A stretch of 64,000 nt of DNA from Pedobacter sp. MC2016-05 (GTDB taxonomy: Bacteria > Bacteroidota > Bacteroidia > Sphingobacteriales > Sphingobacteriaceae), in NCBI RefSeq assembly GCF_026239735.1, contig NZ_JAPIVT010000008.1, forward strand, positions 1-64,000, given 5' to 3'. Below are positions 35,076 through 43,621 of the stretch, one piece after another. The position numbers and the translations under genes were made by a program. Numbering within the stretch: the first letter of the stretch is position 1; every line of letters begins with the position of its first letter. Under the pieces are notes generated by a model. The model was not told where the DNA came from and did no database searches. It worked only from the letters and a program-made list of their open reading frames with translations.

Positions 35076-35098
35076 AAAGTATAAACCTTTTAGTTCTA

Positions 35099-35128
35099 AC
35101 GTCTCAATGAAATTTGAGACGTTTTTTT
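35099..35128 (+). terminator. Terminator of the head-GIN gene
   Basis: ACGTCTCAA / TTGAGACGT forms a perfect 9-bp stem with loop TGAAAT, followed by seven T's. It lies 24 bases after the stop. Confidence 0.9.
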
Positions 35129-35294
35129 ATATGAAGTGAATTTAAAATTTGATTCTCACATCACACTCCTTAGTTCAATTTTCATACGATGAAATCACAA
35201 AGCTTTCTCACTACGCGATGCTCATCAATTTAATTAGATAAAAGCCCCCGTTTCCAGTAAGATACATCCGTTTTGTTAGGCTGAATTTTAGCAT

Positions 35295-36185
35295 TTAAAA
35301 CTGAAAACCTATCACCGTTAAATTTTCGATATAATTTATTTTCTGGCTAGCCTTATCAAATTCATCCCACCCAGTAGTGTGTACCCGGGTTAAGTTAGTT
35401 GCTCCAAATTTGGTGCTGTTTTGTAGATAAACATTTTTCCAGACATAGAATTTTAATCCAACTTTAGCCGAAATGCCATAACCTGATATACTGAAGTGGT
35501 TATTTCTACCCAATCCAAAAAGATGAGCTTCCGTTCGTGGAACCATCAAGCCAGCTCCTAAACCTGTTTCCAAAGTCAACGATGTGTTTCCACCTGGAGC
35601 TACCCAGATATCATCATAACGCTCTACTTCAACATTTGCATAGTTAAAGCCATCAGTATGTTCGTAGGTCAACATGCTTTCCTTCACATTAATCATTTGC
35701 CCATTATAAGTGCCAGCAAGAGCACCGGTTGGGGTATTTTCTGGAGTAATGTTCGCACCGATTTTGCCCGTAATAGCTACCGTTTGCGGAATATCCATTA
35801 CGTATTTCATGTGATCCCAGCCAATGGAAATGCTATAATTATCTTTGATGAAATAACCAACACGAATATTGTATTGGGGAACGGTGATTAAACTTGGATT
35901 TAAATAATCCCATCCCAGTCTTGATTGCCTATCGTGAGCGACAACATCGTGCAGCTTGAAATCGTAATTTGGGCCTTGGAATTGAATATCGCTTTTACCA
36001 TACCATGAATTGTTATACCCCCAATGAAAATAAAAATCTCCTTTACGGGAAAAATTCCTTTTATGCTCTGGATTAAATAAACTTTTGGAAGTTGGTGTAC
36101 GATTAACAGAAGACGTTTTCAACTCTTGTGCTTGCATCCGCTTGCCAAACAAGAGCGCAAAAAATAAGATAGACAATTTTTTCAC
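35295..36185 (-). CDS. Outer-membrane beta-barrel-like exported protein
   Basis: This 296-residue protein begins with a GTG at 36185 and a signal peptide (MKKLSILFFALLFGKRMQA). The mature chain has alternating aromatic strands (GDFYFHWGYNNSWYG; NIRVGYFIKDNYSISIGWDHMKY; LKFYVWKNVYLQNST) and ends in a phenylalanine (VIGFQF), as outer-membrane barrels do. No known family is recognised. It is followed on the same strand only by non-coding DNA and preceded by the DUF2490 gene, 96 bases away; the two barrel genes may share a transcript. Confidence 0.7.
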   Translation of the reverse strand: MKKLSILFFALLFGKRMQAQELKTSSVNRTPTSKSLFNPEHKRNFSRKGDFYFHWGYNNSWYGKSDIQFQGPNYDFKLHDVVAHDRQSRLGWDYLNPSLITVPQYNIRVGYFIKDNYSISIGWDHMKYVMDIPQTVAITGKIGANITPENTPTGALAGTYNGQMINVKESMLTYEHTDGFNYANVEVERYDDIWVAPGGNTSLTLETGLGAGLMVPRTEAHLFGLGRNNHFSISGYGISAKVGLKFYVWKNVYLQNSTKFGATNLTRVHTTGWDEFDKASQKINYIENLTVIGFQF

Positions 36186-36281
36186 GCGGCAAATTGAGTG
36201 AAAACGATGACCAATTACAACACCTTTAACATTTTGTAATCCATCTCAAGCAAAATATGACTTTAAAACATTAAAACCATA

Positions 36282-36986
36282 TTAAAACCTGGTATATACC
36301 GCAAATTGAACAATGCTGTTATTCGTGTGGTTAGTAAAATTCTTAACCGCCTGATTCATATAGCCAACTTCCAAATCTACTTTCTTTGAAAAACGATATC
36401 CACCAGCCAAGTAAAGTCTGTTTTGATCGAAAACACTATTGTTGATTTTTTCCTTATTTTGAAAGTTTAAAAAAACCTCATTTTGCAAAACCACAAACAT
36501 ACCTTTATCAAAACTCTCCGCTGTTTTTTGCAAAGGCTGAATTAGGCGAAAAAAATACCTGAAACGTTGCGAAAAAACGTCTTCCTTGGCCCGCCCAATA
36601 AATCGCTGCTCTACCCTTACTCTATGGCTTGCAAATATGGAACTTAACTTATGGCTGAAGATATATTGCTCAAAAATACGGTGTTCATGCAAAAATGTAT
36701 TCGAAACACCTTCAGCCTTATTTTGAGTAGTTTGCCATAAATAACCTAGCGCTACATTATGATCTTTATTGATGAAATATTGCAATGCTGGTCTAACTAA
36801 AGTATTTCTAACATAGCCCCAATCATCTGCAGAACGTACCTGTACATCGAAGTGCAGACCCCATTTCTGATTAAATTTGGTATTATTCACAAACATAAAC
36901 CAGCCCGAATTTTGATATTGGGTTTGTGCGCATAAGGTGCCCGAGGTAGCCAACAATATAATAAAAGGGAATAGTAATTTTCTCAT
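36282..36986 (-). CDS. DUF2490 outer-membrane protein
   Basis: The 234-residue protein has a signal peptide (residues 1-20, ending TLCAQ) and the DUF2490 pattern: GWFMFVNNTKFNQKWGLHFD, then WGYVRNTLVRPALQY, then LGYLWQT, RVRVEQRFIGR and a C-terminal strand ending YTRF. DUF2490 proteins are predicted outer-membrane barrels of unknown role, common in Bacteroidota. The terminal aromatic residue supports barrel insertion by the Bam machinery. Confidence 0.85.
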   Translation of the reverse strand: MRKLLFPFIILLATSGTLCAQTQYQNSGWFMFVNNTKFNQKWGLHFDVQVRSADDWGYVRNTLVRPALQYFINKDHNVALGYLWQTTQNKAEGVSNTFLHEHRIFEQYIFSHKLSSIFASHRVRVEQRFIGRAKEDVFSQRFRYFFRLIQPLQKTAESFDKGMFVVLQNEVFLNFQNKEKINNSVFDQNRLYLAGGYRFSKKVDLEVGYMNQAVKNFTNHTNNSIVQFAVYTRF

Positions 36987-37234
36987 AAAGGTATTTGATA
37001 TTTAAGTAGAAATCGTAACGCTGCGCTAAAATAGCAGAATTTTGATAAAGCCTTTCGATAACATTAAATTAATATAAGCTTAACAACTTCGAAGTTAAAA
37101 TTGTTGATGCAAATTGTCTTTATTTAAAATTCATTTAGCCGAAAGGAATTAAAAATTTATCTTCGTTAAAGATTTGGCTTTGTACCATTTGGATTAAAGC
37201 CATTTTAACATTACGAAACGTAAAAAAGAACAAA

Positions 37235-38428
37235 ATGATTATTGAACCGAGAATGAGGGGCTTTATCTGTTTAACAGCGCATCCAGATGGTTGTGCTCAA
37301 AACGTAAAGAACCAAATTGAATATGTAAAATCAAAGGGTGCCATCAATGGGGCTAAAAAAGTATTGGTAATTGGTGCATCTACAGGCTTTGGCTTGGCCT
37401 CTCGTATTGCTGCTGCCTACGGTTCTGATGCGGCTACAATTGGTGTTTTTTTCGAAAAAGCACCATCAGCAGGCAAAACCGCATCTCCAGGTTGGTATAA
37501 TAGCGCTGCTTTCGAAAAAGAAGCCCATGAAGCTGGTTTATACGCAAAAAGTATAAACGGCGATGCTTTCTCTAAAGAAATCAAAGCAAAAACTATTGAG
37601 TTAATTAAAGCCGACTTAGGTCAGGTAGATTTAGTAATCTACAGTTTAGCTTCTCCGGTTCGTAAACACCCAGATACAGAAGTTTTACATCGTTCTACTT
37701 TAAAACCAATTGGCGGAACTTACACCAACAAAACCGTAGATTTCCATACGGGTAATGTTACAGAAATTTCAATAGAGCCTGCAACTGAAGAAGATATTGA
37801 GAATACTGTGGCCGTAATGGGTGGAGAAGACTGGGCAATGTGGATTGATGCATTAAAAGCAGAAAACTTATTGGCTGAGGGCGCTACAACAGTTGCCTAC
37901 TCCTATATTGGCCCTAAACTGACAGAGCCAGTTTATCGCAAAGGAACTATCGGCCGTGCAAAAGATGATTTAGAGGCTACTGCTTTTACGATTGCTGATA
38001 AGTTAAAAGATATAGACGGTAAAGCTTACGTTTCGGTAAACAAAGCTTTGGTTACACAAGCAAGTTCGGCTATTCCTGTTATTCCATTATATATTTCATT
38101 GTTGTACAAAATAATGAAAGAGGAAGGTATTCACGAGGGTACGATTGAACAAATTCAACGTTTATACGCAGAGCGTTTATACACTGGTGGAGATATTCCT
38201 GTTGATGAAAAAGGAAGAATCAGAATTGATGATTTGGAAATGCGTGACGATGTACAAGCTAAAGTGGCAAAGCTTTGGGAAGAAGCCACTACCGAAACAT
38301 TACCTGCAATCGGCGATTTACCAGGTTACCGTTCAGACTTTTTAAGCTTATTTGGTTTTGAGATTGATAAAGTTGATTATCAAAAAGAAGCAAATGAACT
38401 GGTAGAAATTGAAGGATTAGTAGAATAA
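37235..38428 (+). CDS. fabV: Enoyl-ACP / trans-2-enoyl-CoA reductase FabV
   Basis: The 397-residue NADH-dependent reductase performs the last step of each fatty-acid elongation cycle, reducing enoyl-ACP. It begins MIIEPRMRGFICLTAHPDGC, has the cofactor loop VIGASTGFGLASRIAAAYG at about residues 46-64, the KTASPGWYN segment, and the active-site block with YSYIGPKLTEPVYRKGTIG holding the catalytic Tyr and Lys. Full length matches FabV. FabV enzymes are less sensitive to triclosan than FabI, so the organism may tolerate that biocide; whether a fabI also exists is not visible here. Confidence 0.95.
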   Translation: MIIEPRMRGFICLTAHPDGCAQNVKNQIEYVKSKGAINGAKKVLVIGASTGFGLASRIAAAYGSDAATIGVFFEKAPSAGKTASPGWYNSAAFEKEAHEAGLYAKSINGDAFSKEIKAKTIELIKADLGQVDLVIYSLASPVRKHPDTEVLHRSTLKPIGGTYTNKTVDFHTGNVTEISIEPATEEDIENTVAVMGGEDWAMWIDALKAENLLAEGATTVAYSYIGPKLTEPVYRKGTIGRAKDDLEATAFTIADKLKDIDGKAYVSVNKALVTQASSAIPVIPLYISLLYKIMKEEGIHEGTIEQIQRLYAERLYTGGDIPVDEKGRIRIDDLEMRDDVQAKVAKLWEEATTETLPAIGDLPGYRSDFLSLFGFEIDKVDYQKEANELVEIEGLVE

Positions 38429-38590
38429 TTATCAAATTAAGCCTTGTCAAAATGCGTTCACCCGTTCTTAGACAAGCTCAGAACGACATTAAAAATTAGG
38501 CTCGCTTCTAACGAGTGCATAGCTAATCGATTGTTTCGTTAACATTTTAGGCGGCTGACCTGTAGTCAGCCGTTTTTATAACCCCATCAT

Positions 38591-39145
38591 ATGCACTTCG
38601 ACCTACAACCTACACTAGAAAACGATTTGATTGAAGTGGTTCCTTTAAAAGCTGAAGACTTCGAAAAACTTTTCGAGGTAGCTACCGATCCACTAATTTG
38701 GGAACAACATCCAAATAAAGACCGCTATAAAAGGGAAGTTTTTGAGAACTTTTTTAAAGGCGCATTAGAATCAAACGGCGCTTTTATTGTTTATGATAAA
38801 GCTAGAGGTGGTGTTGTCGGCAGTTCCCGGTTTTACGACTTGGATGAAGAAAACAATTCGGTTGTTGTAGGATATACCTTTATTGGGCGTAGTTTTTGGG
38901 GTAAAGGACATAATGCCGCATTAAAAAAGTTGATGTTTGATTATGCTTTCCAGTTTGTAGATAAAGTTATTCTTCACATCGGTGCAACAAACTTCCGCTC
39001 TCAAAAAGCTACAGAAAAACTAGGTGCTAAAAAAATTGGCGAACTTGAGGTAGCTTACTATGGTGAACCTGTAAAATGGAATTTCGTTTATCAAATGGAA
39101 AAAGGGAAATGGGAAGAGCAGAATTTAGGCGACCGCAGATTCTAA
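38591..39145 (+). CDS. GNAT-family N-acetyltransferase (RimJ/RimL-like)
   Basis: This 184-residue protein has the GNAT fold of the RimJ/RimL branch: LIEVVPLKAEDFEKLFEVATD near the start, a conserved VGSSRFYDLDEENNSVVVGYTF strand pair, the acetyl-CoA loop GRSFWGKGHNAALKKLM, and TNFRSQKATEKLGAKKIGE. It probably acetylates the N-terminus of a ribosomal protein or a small molecule; the substrate is unknown. It is preceded by a short palindromic repeat fragment (TTCTTAGACAAGCTCAGAACG, about 38465-38485) and has no operon partner. Confidence 0.88.
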   Translation: MHFDLQPTLENDLIEVVPLKAEDFEKLFEVATDPLIWEQHPNKDRYKREVFENFFKGALESNGAFIVYDKARGGVVGSSRFYDLDEENNSVVVGYTFIGRSFWGKGHNAALKKLMFDYAFQFVDKVILHIGATNFRSQKATEKLGAKKIGELEVAYYGEPVKWNFVYQMEKGKWEEQNLGDRRF

Positions 39146-39313
39146 GATTATTCTAGACTTAAAGCTTTAGAAAGATACAATTCGATAAATCTGTGTTCTG
39201 ATGGCAATATCTTTAGTAAAAGATTAAATCTGCTAATCTGTGGCTAAAAAAATTATATACAGCATTTGTGTAACGCATAATTGAATAAAATCGTGTTTTC
39301 GTTTTAGTATTGT

Positions 39314-39321
39314 TATATTTG
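39314..39321 (+). promoter_or_regulatory. Perfect -7 element upstream of the cold-shock gene
   Basis: TATATTTG matches TAnnTTTG exactly. No TTG is found at the expected distance upstream. Transcription would start near 39326, leaving an AC-rich leader of about 47 bases before the ATG at 39373; long unstructured leaders are usual for cold-shock genes. Confidence 0.4.
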
Positions 39322-39372
39322 TATAAATCTCCATTTCCACTCACCTTAAAAACACAAAACAATTAAATATAT

Positions 39373-39825
39373 ATGGCTAAATCTCAGGCAACATACAGTA
39401 AAAAAGAGAACGAAAAAAAACGATTAAAAAAACAAAAAGACAAACAAGAGAAAAAAGAAGAGCGTCAATCTAATGCTAAAAAAGGCTTAGCGCTTGAAGA
39501 AATGTTTGCATACGTTGATGAAAACGGTAACATTTCCTCTACTCCACCAGATCCGAAAAAGAAAAAAGTTTTCAATATTGAGGATGTTCAAATTGGTATT
39601 ACAAGACAAGAAGACATTATCGATGAAAATCCGGTTAAAAAAGGAACAGTAACTTTCTTTAACGATAGCAAAGGTTACGGTTTTATTAAAAACACTGAAA
39701 CTCAGGATAGTATTTTTGTGCACGCGAACGGTTGCGTAACGCAAATTAAAGAAGGCGATAAAGTAACTTTTGAGGTAGAAATGGGTCAAAAAGGACCAAC
39801 TGCTGTTAAAGTTTCGAAAGTTTAG
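39373..39825 (+). CDS. Cold-shock domain protein with a basic N-terminal extension
   Basis: The 150-residue protein joins a lysine-rich head (residues 1-38, KKENEKKRLKKQKDKQEKKE) and an acidic-proline linker to a C-terminal cold-shock domain at about residues 88-150. The domain holds RNP1 (KGYGFIK) and RNP2 (SIFVHA). CSDs bind single-stranded nucleic acids and melt RNA structure. The basic head probably adds non-specific RNA or ribosome affinity, which is inference. Classical CspA is about 67-70 residues, so this is roughly twice as long, a variant common in Bacteroidota. Confidence 0.92.
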   Translation: MAKSQATYSKKENEKKRLKKQKDKQEKKEERQSNAKKGLALEEMFAYVDENGNISSTPPDPKKKKVFNIEDVQIGITRQEDIIDENPVKKGTVTFFNDSKGYGFIKNTETQDSIFVHANGCVTQIKEGDKVTFEVEMGQKGPTAVKVSKV

Positions 39826-40138
39826 TTCTCACTCAGGCCCATACTCGGGCATTGTAAAAATTCTGCAGATCAATTTCTGCTGCGCAAGGTTTTATAAAAT
39901 ATATAATTCCGTCTATTTAAGCATAAAACCTAGCGCATATTTTTTCCTTTCAACAGCTTATAATGTCAGGAACTAGCATTTACTTCGCTAATGCTATCGC
40001 GTACACTATATTTTTTTAACAATAATATCGATAAACATAAAATAAACGGACGGCAGTTCTTATTTTTATCGCGACGAATTTTAAAGGAACCTTTTTCAGC
40101 ATTATCTAAATAGTAGTTGAAAATCTAAAAATAATAAA
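39826..40138. other. Gap between the cold-shock and cupin genes
   Basis: No gene is seen. A weak hairpin GCCC-atactc-GGGC follows the cold-shock gene, and an AGCATT...AATGCT hairpin lies near 39976-39996. The rest is AT-rich without a clear signal. Confidence 0.4.
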
Positions 40139-40486
40139 ATGAACTTTAAAGATTTAGCTAACAAAACCTTAATTAGTGATAACGATTTAGACTGGCAAGA
40201 ATTAGGTGCCGGTGTTAGGCGTAAAATAATGCCCTTTGATGATAATCTGATGCTGGTGAAGGTCGAATTTGAGAAGGATGCCGTTGGTTCGCTTCATAAT
40301 CATCCGCATTTGCAACTTAGTTATGTAGCAAAAGGAAGTTTTGAAGTTACCATGGGTGATGAAAAAAAGATTCTTAATGAAGGCGATGTATTCTTCGCAC
40401 CATCAAATGTTTTTCATGGTGTAGTTTGCTTAGAAGCTGGTTTATTAATCGATGTTTTTAATCCACACCGTGAAGATTTCTTATAA
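40139..40486 (+). CDS. Cupin-domain protein
   Basis: The 115-residue protein is a single cupin barrel. The first cupin motif reads GSLHNHPHLQLSYVAKGSFEV with histidines suited to metal binding, and the second GDVFFAPSNVFHGVVC adds another. Small cupins serve as metal-dependent enzymes, isomerases or sensors. The start is the ATG at 40139. The gene converges on the DUF4230 gene, with 18 bases between the stops. The exact function cannot be inferred. Confidence 0.85.
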   Translation: MNFKDLANKTLISDNDLDWQELGAGVRRKIMPFDDNLMLVKVEFEKDAVGSLHNHPHLQLSYVAKGSFEVTMGDEKKILNEGDVFFAPSNVFHGVVCLEAGLLIDVFNPHREDFL

Positions 40487-40504
40487 ACGAACTTCATACT
40501 GGGT

Positions 40505-41065
40505 TTACTCAAAAGTTAACCTTACATTCTTGTAACCCAATCCCTCAATTATTGGTTTTAGCACATTTGTCGCATTGGTTTTGGTCTGCTTTAAAATATC
40601 CGATTTTTTCACTTCAGCAGTGATCTGTTTTTCCGCAGCTTTGTAAGCCTCATCCACTAAACGTGCTTCTCTAAAAAAGGCCATCTTGGTATCGTATACC
40701 CTTGAATTTTTGTGGTCAATTTTTACATAGCAAATCTCTGGCTGTGGTAAATTTACTACAGCTGTATCTGCTGTCACTTCAATATCGTCCTTTGTTATTT
40801 TTGTAAGGTCGATACAACCAACAGCCTCTGCTTTAACAATAAGCAACACACTTGCTTCAGGTAAAAAATCTGTTTTGTTTTTGTGTTCGAGTACGTCGCT
40901 AATTTGATAGCGAACCAGTTCTAATTTACCTATGGCCTCTATTTTATCTACTAAAAGCTGATGTTTGCTTTCTACGGATGTACTGATGCTGAACTTTTTT
41001 GAGATGAAGAAGTAACCTGCAATTAATAAAATCAACCAGGGTAAAACTCTAAAAAATACTCTCAT
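40505..41065 (-). CDS. DUF4230 membrane-anchored protein
   Basis: The 186-residue protein has one N-terminal membrane helix (VLPWLILLIAGYFFI) and a periplasmic DUF4230 domain with IEAIGKLELVRYQISDVLEHK, VLLIVKAEAVGCIDLTKI and VNLPQPEICYVKIDHKNS. The final third is helical. DUF4230 is widespread and uncharacterised. No partner gene is attached. The C-terminal segment is typical (ILKPIIEGLGYKNVRLTF), so the gene is intact. Confidence 0.85.
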   Translation of the reverse strand: MRVFFRVLPWLILLIAGYFFISKKFSISTSVESKHQLLVDKIEAIGKLELVRYQISDVLEHKNKTDFLPEASVLLIVKAEAVGCIDLTKITKDDIEVTADTAVVNLPQPEICYVKIDHKNSRVYDTKMAFFREARLVDEAYKAAEKQITAEVKKSDILKQTKTNATNVLKPIIEGLGYKNVRLTFE

Positions 41066-41184
41066 TGCGGTGATGTTTTAATTCAATTTTCGATGTTGTG
41101 CATTACCCTTTAAACAATTATTAATCCACATTGTGTTTTCCAGCATTTTTGGCAGTTGTTTTGTATTACTCAAAGCACACACAA

Positions 41185-41607
41185 ATGAAACTGATCAAAA
41201 TGAAAAAATTTACTATCCTCATGCTATGCATTGTCACACTAGGTTTGGCATCTTGCAAGAAAGACACAATTGTTGAGAACACTCCAAACATTACATTGTA
41301 CAAAACCATTCAACCAAATCAGTGGCAAAGTAATAATGATAATGGAATTTATTATTATGTAGACATTACTGATAGTAGAATAGAGCAGTACGAGGACGAT
41401 GGTATCATATTATCTTTCGCCCGTTTCAATGATGATGGTTACGATGCCTTACCATTTAATTACGGTCCTGATTCATACAGTTACAGTTCTTTCCCAAGCA
41501 GAATAAGAGTATATCTGCAAAACAATAACAATAAAAATTTAGAACCAACTAGGCCCACAGCGAGCATAACTGCAAGAATTGTTTTGGTTGCATCATCTTC
41601 AGAATAA
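41185..41607 (+). CDS. Small exported lipoprotein
   Basis: From the ATG at 41185 the protein has 140 residues; a second ATG at 41200 is equally possible. The N-terminus is a lipoprotein signal (KKFTILMLCIVTLGLASCKK), acylated at the Cys in LASC. The mature part is tyrosine- and asparagine-rich with beta-strand character (QWQSNNDNGIYYYVDI; YGPDSYSYSSFPSRIRVYLQ). No family is recognised. Its terminator hairpin lies inside the 3' end of the convergent ABC ATPase gene. Confidence 0.65.
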   Translation: MKLIKMKKFTILMLCIVTLGLASCKKDTIVENTPNITLYKTIQPNQWQSNNDNGIYYYVDITDSRIEQYEDDGIILSFARFNDDGYDALPFNYGPDSYSYSSFPSRIRVYLQNNNNKNLEPTRPTASITARIVLVASSSE

Positions 41608-41615
41608 TAATCTTT

Positions 41616-42608
41616 TTAAAACTCTAAAAAACGACTAATGTTCAACTGAACGTAGTCGTTTTTTTTATGCTCACCTCTATTCAATTGTATTGCTCTAACA
41701 GTAACACCATTTCTTTCCAATAGCAGTTCATCATAAAAACCTTTATAGTAAACATCCTTTACCTCAAAGCGTCTGCTACTCCAGTTACTGTTAATTTCTG
41801 CCCATTCGGGATAAAAAACAATATTTCCGGAAAAGGTTTTCAATCCGAGTTTCTCCGCGTCGCCTCGAGATAAGACAACAGCATTTCCTAAGATTTGAGC
41901 TGTATAAATGTGTTTCGGGTGCTGATAGATTTCGGAGGGCTTACCGGTTTGAAGCAGCGCCCCGTTACGTAAAATTAAGAGTTGATCGGCCAGAAACAAA
42001 CCATCCGCAGGATCATGGGAAACTAAGATCACGGTAACACCAGTTTCTGCTGCCACACGCTTAATATCGGCCCTTAACTGGTTTTTTAGTAAAGCATCAA
42101 CCTGACTAAAAGGTTCATCCAAAAGCAAAACTTTGGTATCTGCTACCATTGCCTTGGCAATGGCTACACGCTGCTGCTCGCCACCGCTGAGTTCAATAAT
42201 CTTTTTATTTTGCAGTGGAAGGATCCGGAGATGTTCCATGATAGCCAAAGTTTTTTCGGCCTTTGTTTTTAAGTCAGTATTCGATAGTTGTGAGGCAATA
42301 TTATCATAAACCTTGGCATAAATATTGAGCGAAAAGTCCTGAGTAACCATTTTCATCTGCTTATGACCCGGAATTAGTTGTTCATCTGGGCCTTTTACTT
42401 TTTCGCCATCGAAGAAAATCTCTCCTTCATCAGTTTTCAGCAAACCGTAAATCGATTTTAATAACGTCGATTTCCCACTTCCGCTTTCGCCAATAATCGC
42501 TACTACATCTCCCCTGTTGATATTAAAACTGATGTCTTTAATACCACTTGCTTGTTCTGCCTGATACTGCTTTGTTAAATTTTTAACGCTTATTATATTA
42601 TCGCTCAC
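41616..42608 (-). CDS. ABC transporter ATP-binding protein (spermidine/iron-type)
   Basis: The 330-residue protein starts with a GTG and carries Walker A (GESGSGKST at about residues 38-46), the Q-loop in MVTQDFSLNIY, the signature LSGGEQQR, Walker B VLLLDEPFS and the switch histidine in LVSHDPADG. After about residue 230 comes an extra C-terminal domain (FSGNIVFYPEWAEIN; VTVRAIQLN) like the regulatory TOBE-type domain of the CysA/PotA group. No permease or binding-protein gene is adjacent, so the partner is unknown. The reading ends eight bases from the opposing lipoprotein gene. Confidence 0.9.
   Translation of the reverse strand: MSDNIISVKNLTKQYQAEQASGIKDISFNINRGDVVAIIGESGSGKSTLLKSIYGLLKTDEGEIFFDGEKVKGPDEQLIPGHKQMKMVTQDFSLNIYAKVYDNIASQLSNTDLKTKAEKTLAIMEHLRILPLQNKKIIELSGGEQQRVAIAKAMVADTKVLLLDEPFSQVDALLKNQLRADIKRVAAETGVTVILVSHDPADGLFLADQLLILRNGALLQTGKPSEIYQHPKHIYTAQILGNAVVLSRGDAEKLGLKTFSGNIVFYPEWAEINSNWSSRRFEVKDVYYKGFYDELLLERNGVTVRAIQLNRGEHKKNDYVQLNISRFLEF
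41626..41666 (+). terminator. Terminator lying within the opposite coding sequence
   Basis: ACGACTA...GTTCA-AC-TGAAC...TAGTCGT folds as a long nested hairpin followed by T's in the plus orientation. It starts 19 bases after the lipoprotein stop. The last 17 or so codons of the ABC gene on the other strand encode it. Confidence 0.75.
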
Positions 42609-42653
42609 CTGGTAAAGATAAAGCTTAAAGCTTAAAGAGAAATGTTTTTACGC

Positions 42654-42687
42654 AAAAAATCCTGTTCCGCCTAACCGAAACAGGATC
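42654..42687 (-). terminator. Terminator of the outer-membrane protein gene
   Basis: ATCCTGTT / AACAGGAT forms an 8-bp stem around TCGGTTAGGCGG on the minus strand, followed by six T's. It ends the sigma/anti-sigma/barrel operon. Confidence 0.85.
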
Positions 42688-42708
42688 TAATTTGTGTGTT
42701 GCTATTTT

Positions 42709-43521
42709 TTAATTTAAACCGAAGGTAATACCGAAACTCATGTTTTTTAAACCAGCTTGTGCAGGGGTATCAAACATATCGTTGAAGTAATATTTGGTAA
42801 ATAAACCTAAGCCGCCATATCCAAATCTGAATGAACCACCGTAACGTACCGATTGAAAATGGTAATTATCATATTGCTTTTGTTTTCCAAATTCATCACT
42901 TATTTGTTTTACTTTCCCTCCAAGTAAGAAACTAACCTCCGGACCTAAAACAAAGTAAAAACGTTTGCCTTTGTCATTTTCTTTAGTGCGGATCTCGAAG
43001 TTCAAAGGAATGTGTACATAACTGCTTGAGAAACGATTTTTAGAGAATTCAACACTTTCAGGAAGCGCAGTTAGCGTTGGCAAGTTCTTTTGGGTGGTAA
43101 CATTATCTCTTAATCTGATTAAGGTCCAGTCGAAACCACCAGCCAAATAAACTTTAAAGTTTGAATTAAAGCGATATCCGAATTGCAAAACATCGAAAGA
43201 GAATGTACTTGTTTTACCGCCTCTATAATCTAAAAACTCGTTAGCGGGAGATAAGTTAAAACTTCCATTATCTATTAACCTGGAGAAGCCTAAATCTACT
43301 CTGGTAAAAGTTATCCCCCCTACAAAACGACCTTTTTTTTGATTATTCGTAGAATCTGTACTTTTAGTTATTAAGTTACCTCCACCTATCGTTAATGTGT
43401 ACTTGCTTTTCTTTTTAATAACAGTGTCTTTTATTACTGTATCTTGCTGAGAGAAAGCACTTGGAGCCATAACACCGGCAAGCCCGCTTACCAAAAGTGT
43501 TGTAAAAATTAGATGTTTCAT
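42709..43521 (-). CDS. Outer-membrane beta-barrel protein of the sigma operon
   Basis: The 270-residue protein has a signal peptide (MKHLIFTTLLVSGLAGVMA, cleaved near AFSQQ) and eight or so amphipathic strands (KYTLTIGGGNLI; FVGGITFTRVDLGFSRL; FDVLQFGYRFNSNFKVYLAG; YGGSFRFGYGGLGLFTKYYF). It resembles the PorT/OmpA-barrel type seen next to Bacteroidota ECF sigma factors. It is the last gene of the sigma/anti-sigma unit and may be its envelope target or sensor partner. The gap to the anti-sigma gene is 100 bases. Confidence 0.8.
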   Translation of the reverse strand: MKHLIFTTLLVSGLAGVMAPSAFSQQDTVIKDTVIKKKSKYTLTIGGGNLITKSTDSTNNQKKGRFVGGITFTRVDLGFSRLIDNGSFNLSPANEFLDYRGGKTSTFSFDVLQFGYRFNSNFKVYLAGGFDWTLIRLRDNVTTQKNLPTLTALPESVEFSKNRFSSSYVHIPLNFEIRTKENDKGKRFYFVLGPEVSFLLGGKVKQISDEFGKQKQYDNYHFQSVRYGGSFRFGYGGLGLFTKYYFNDMFDTPAQAGLKNMSFGITFGLN

Positions 43522-43621
43522 ATGTGTTGCGTGTGTTTTTTAATGATTAACTGAGAGAGTGATTGAATGAGAGCACTATAAGACCTGATCTTGCATTCTT
43601 TAAATCCTCACCAATCCTGGT

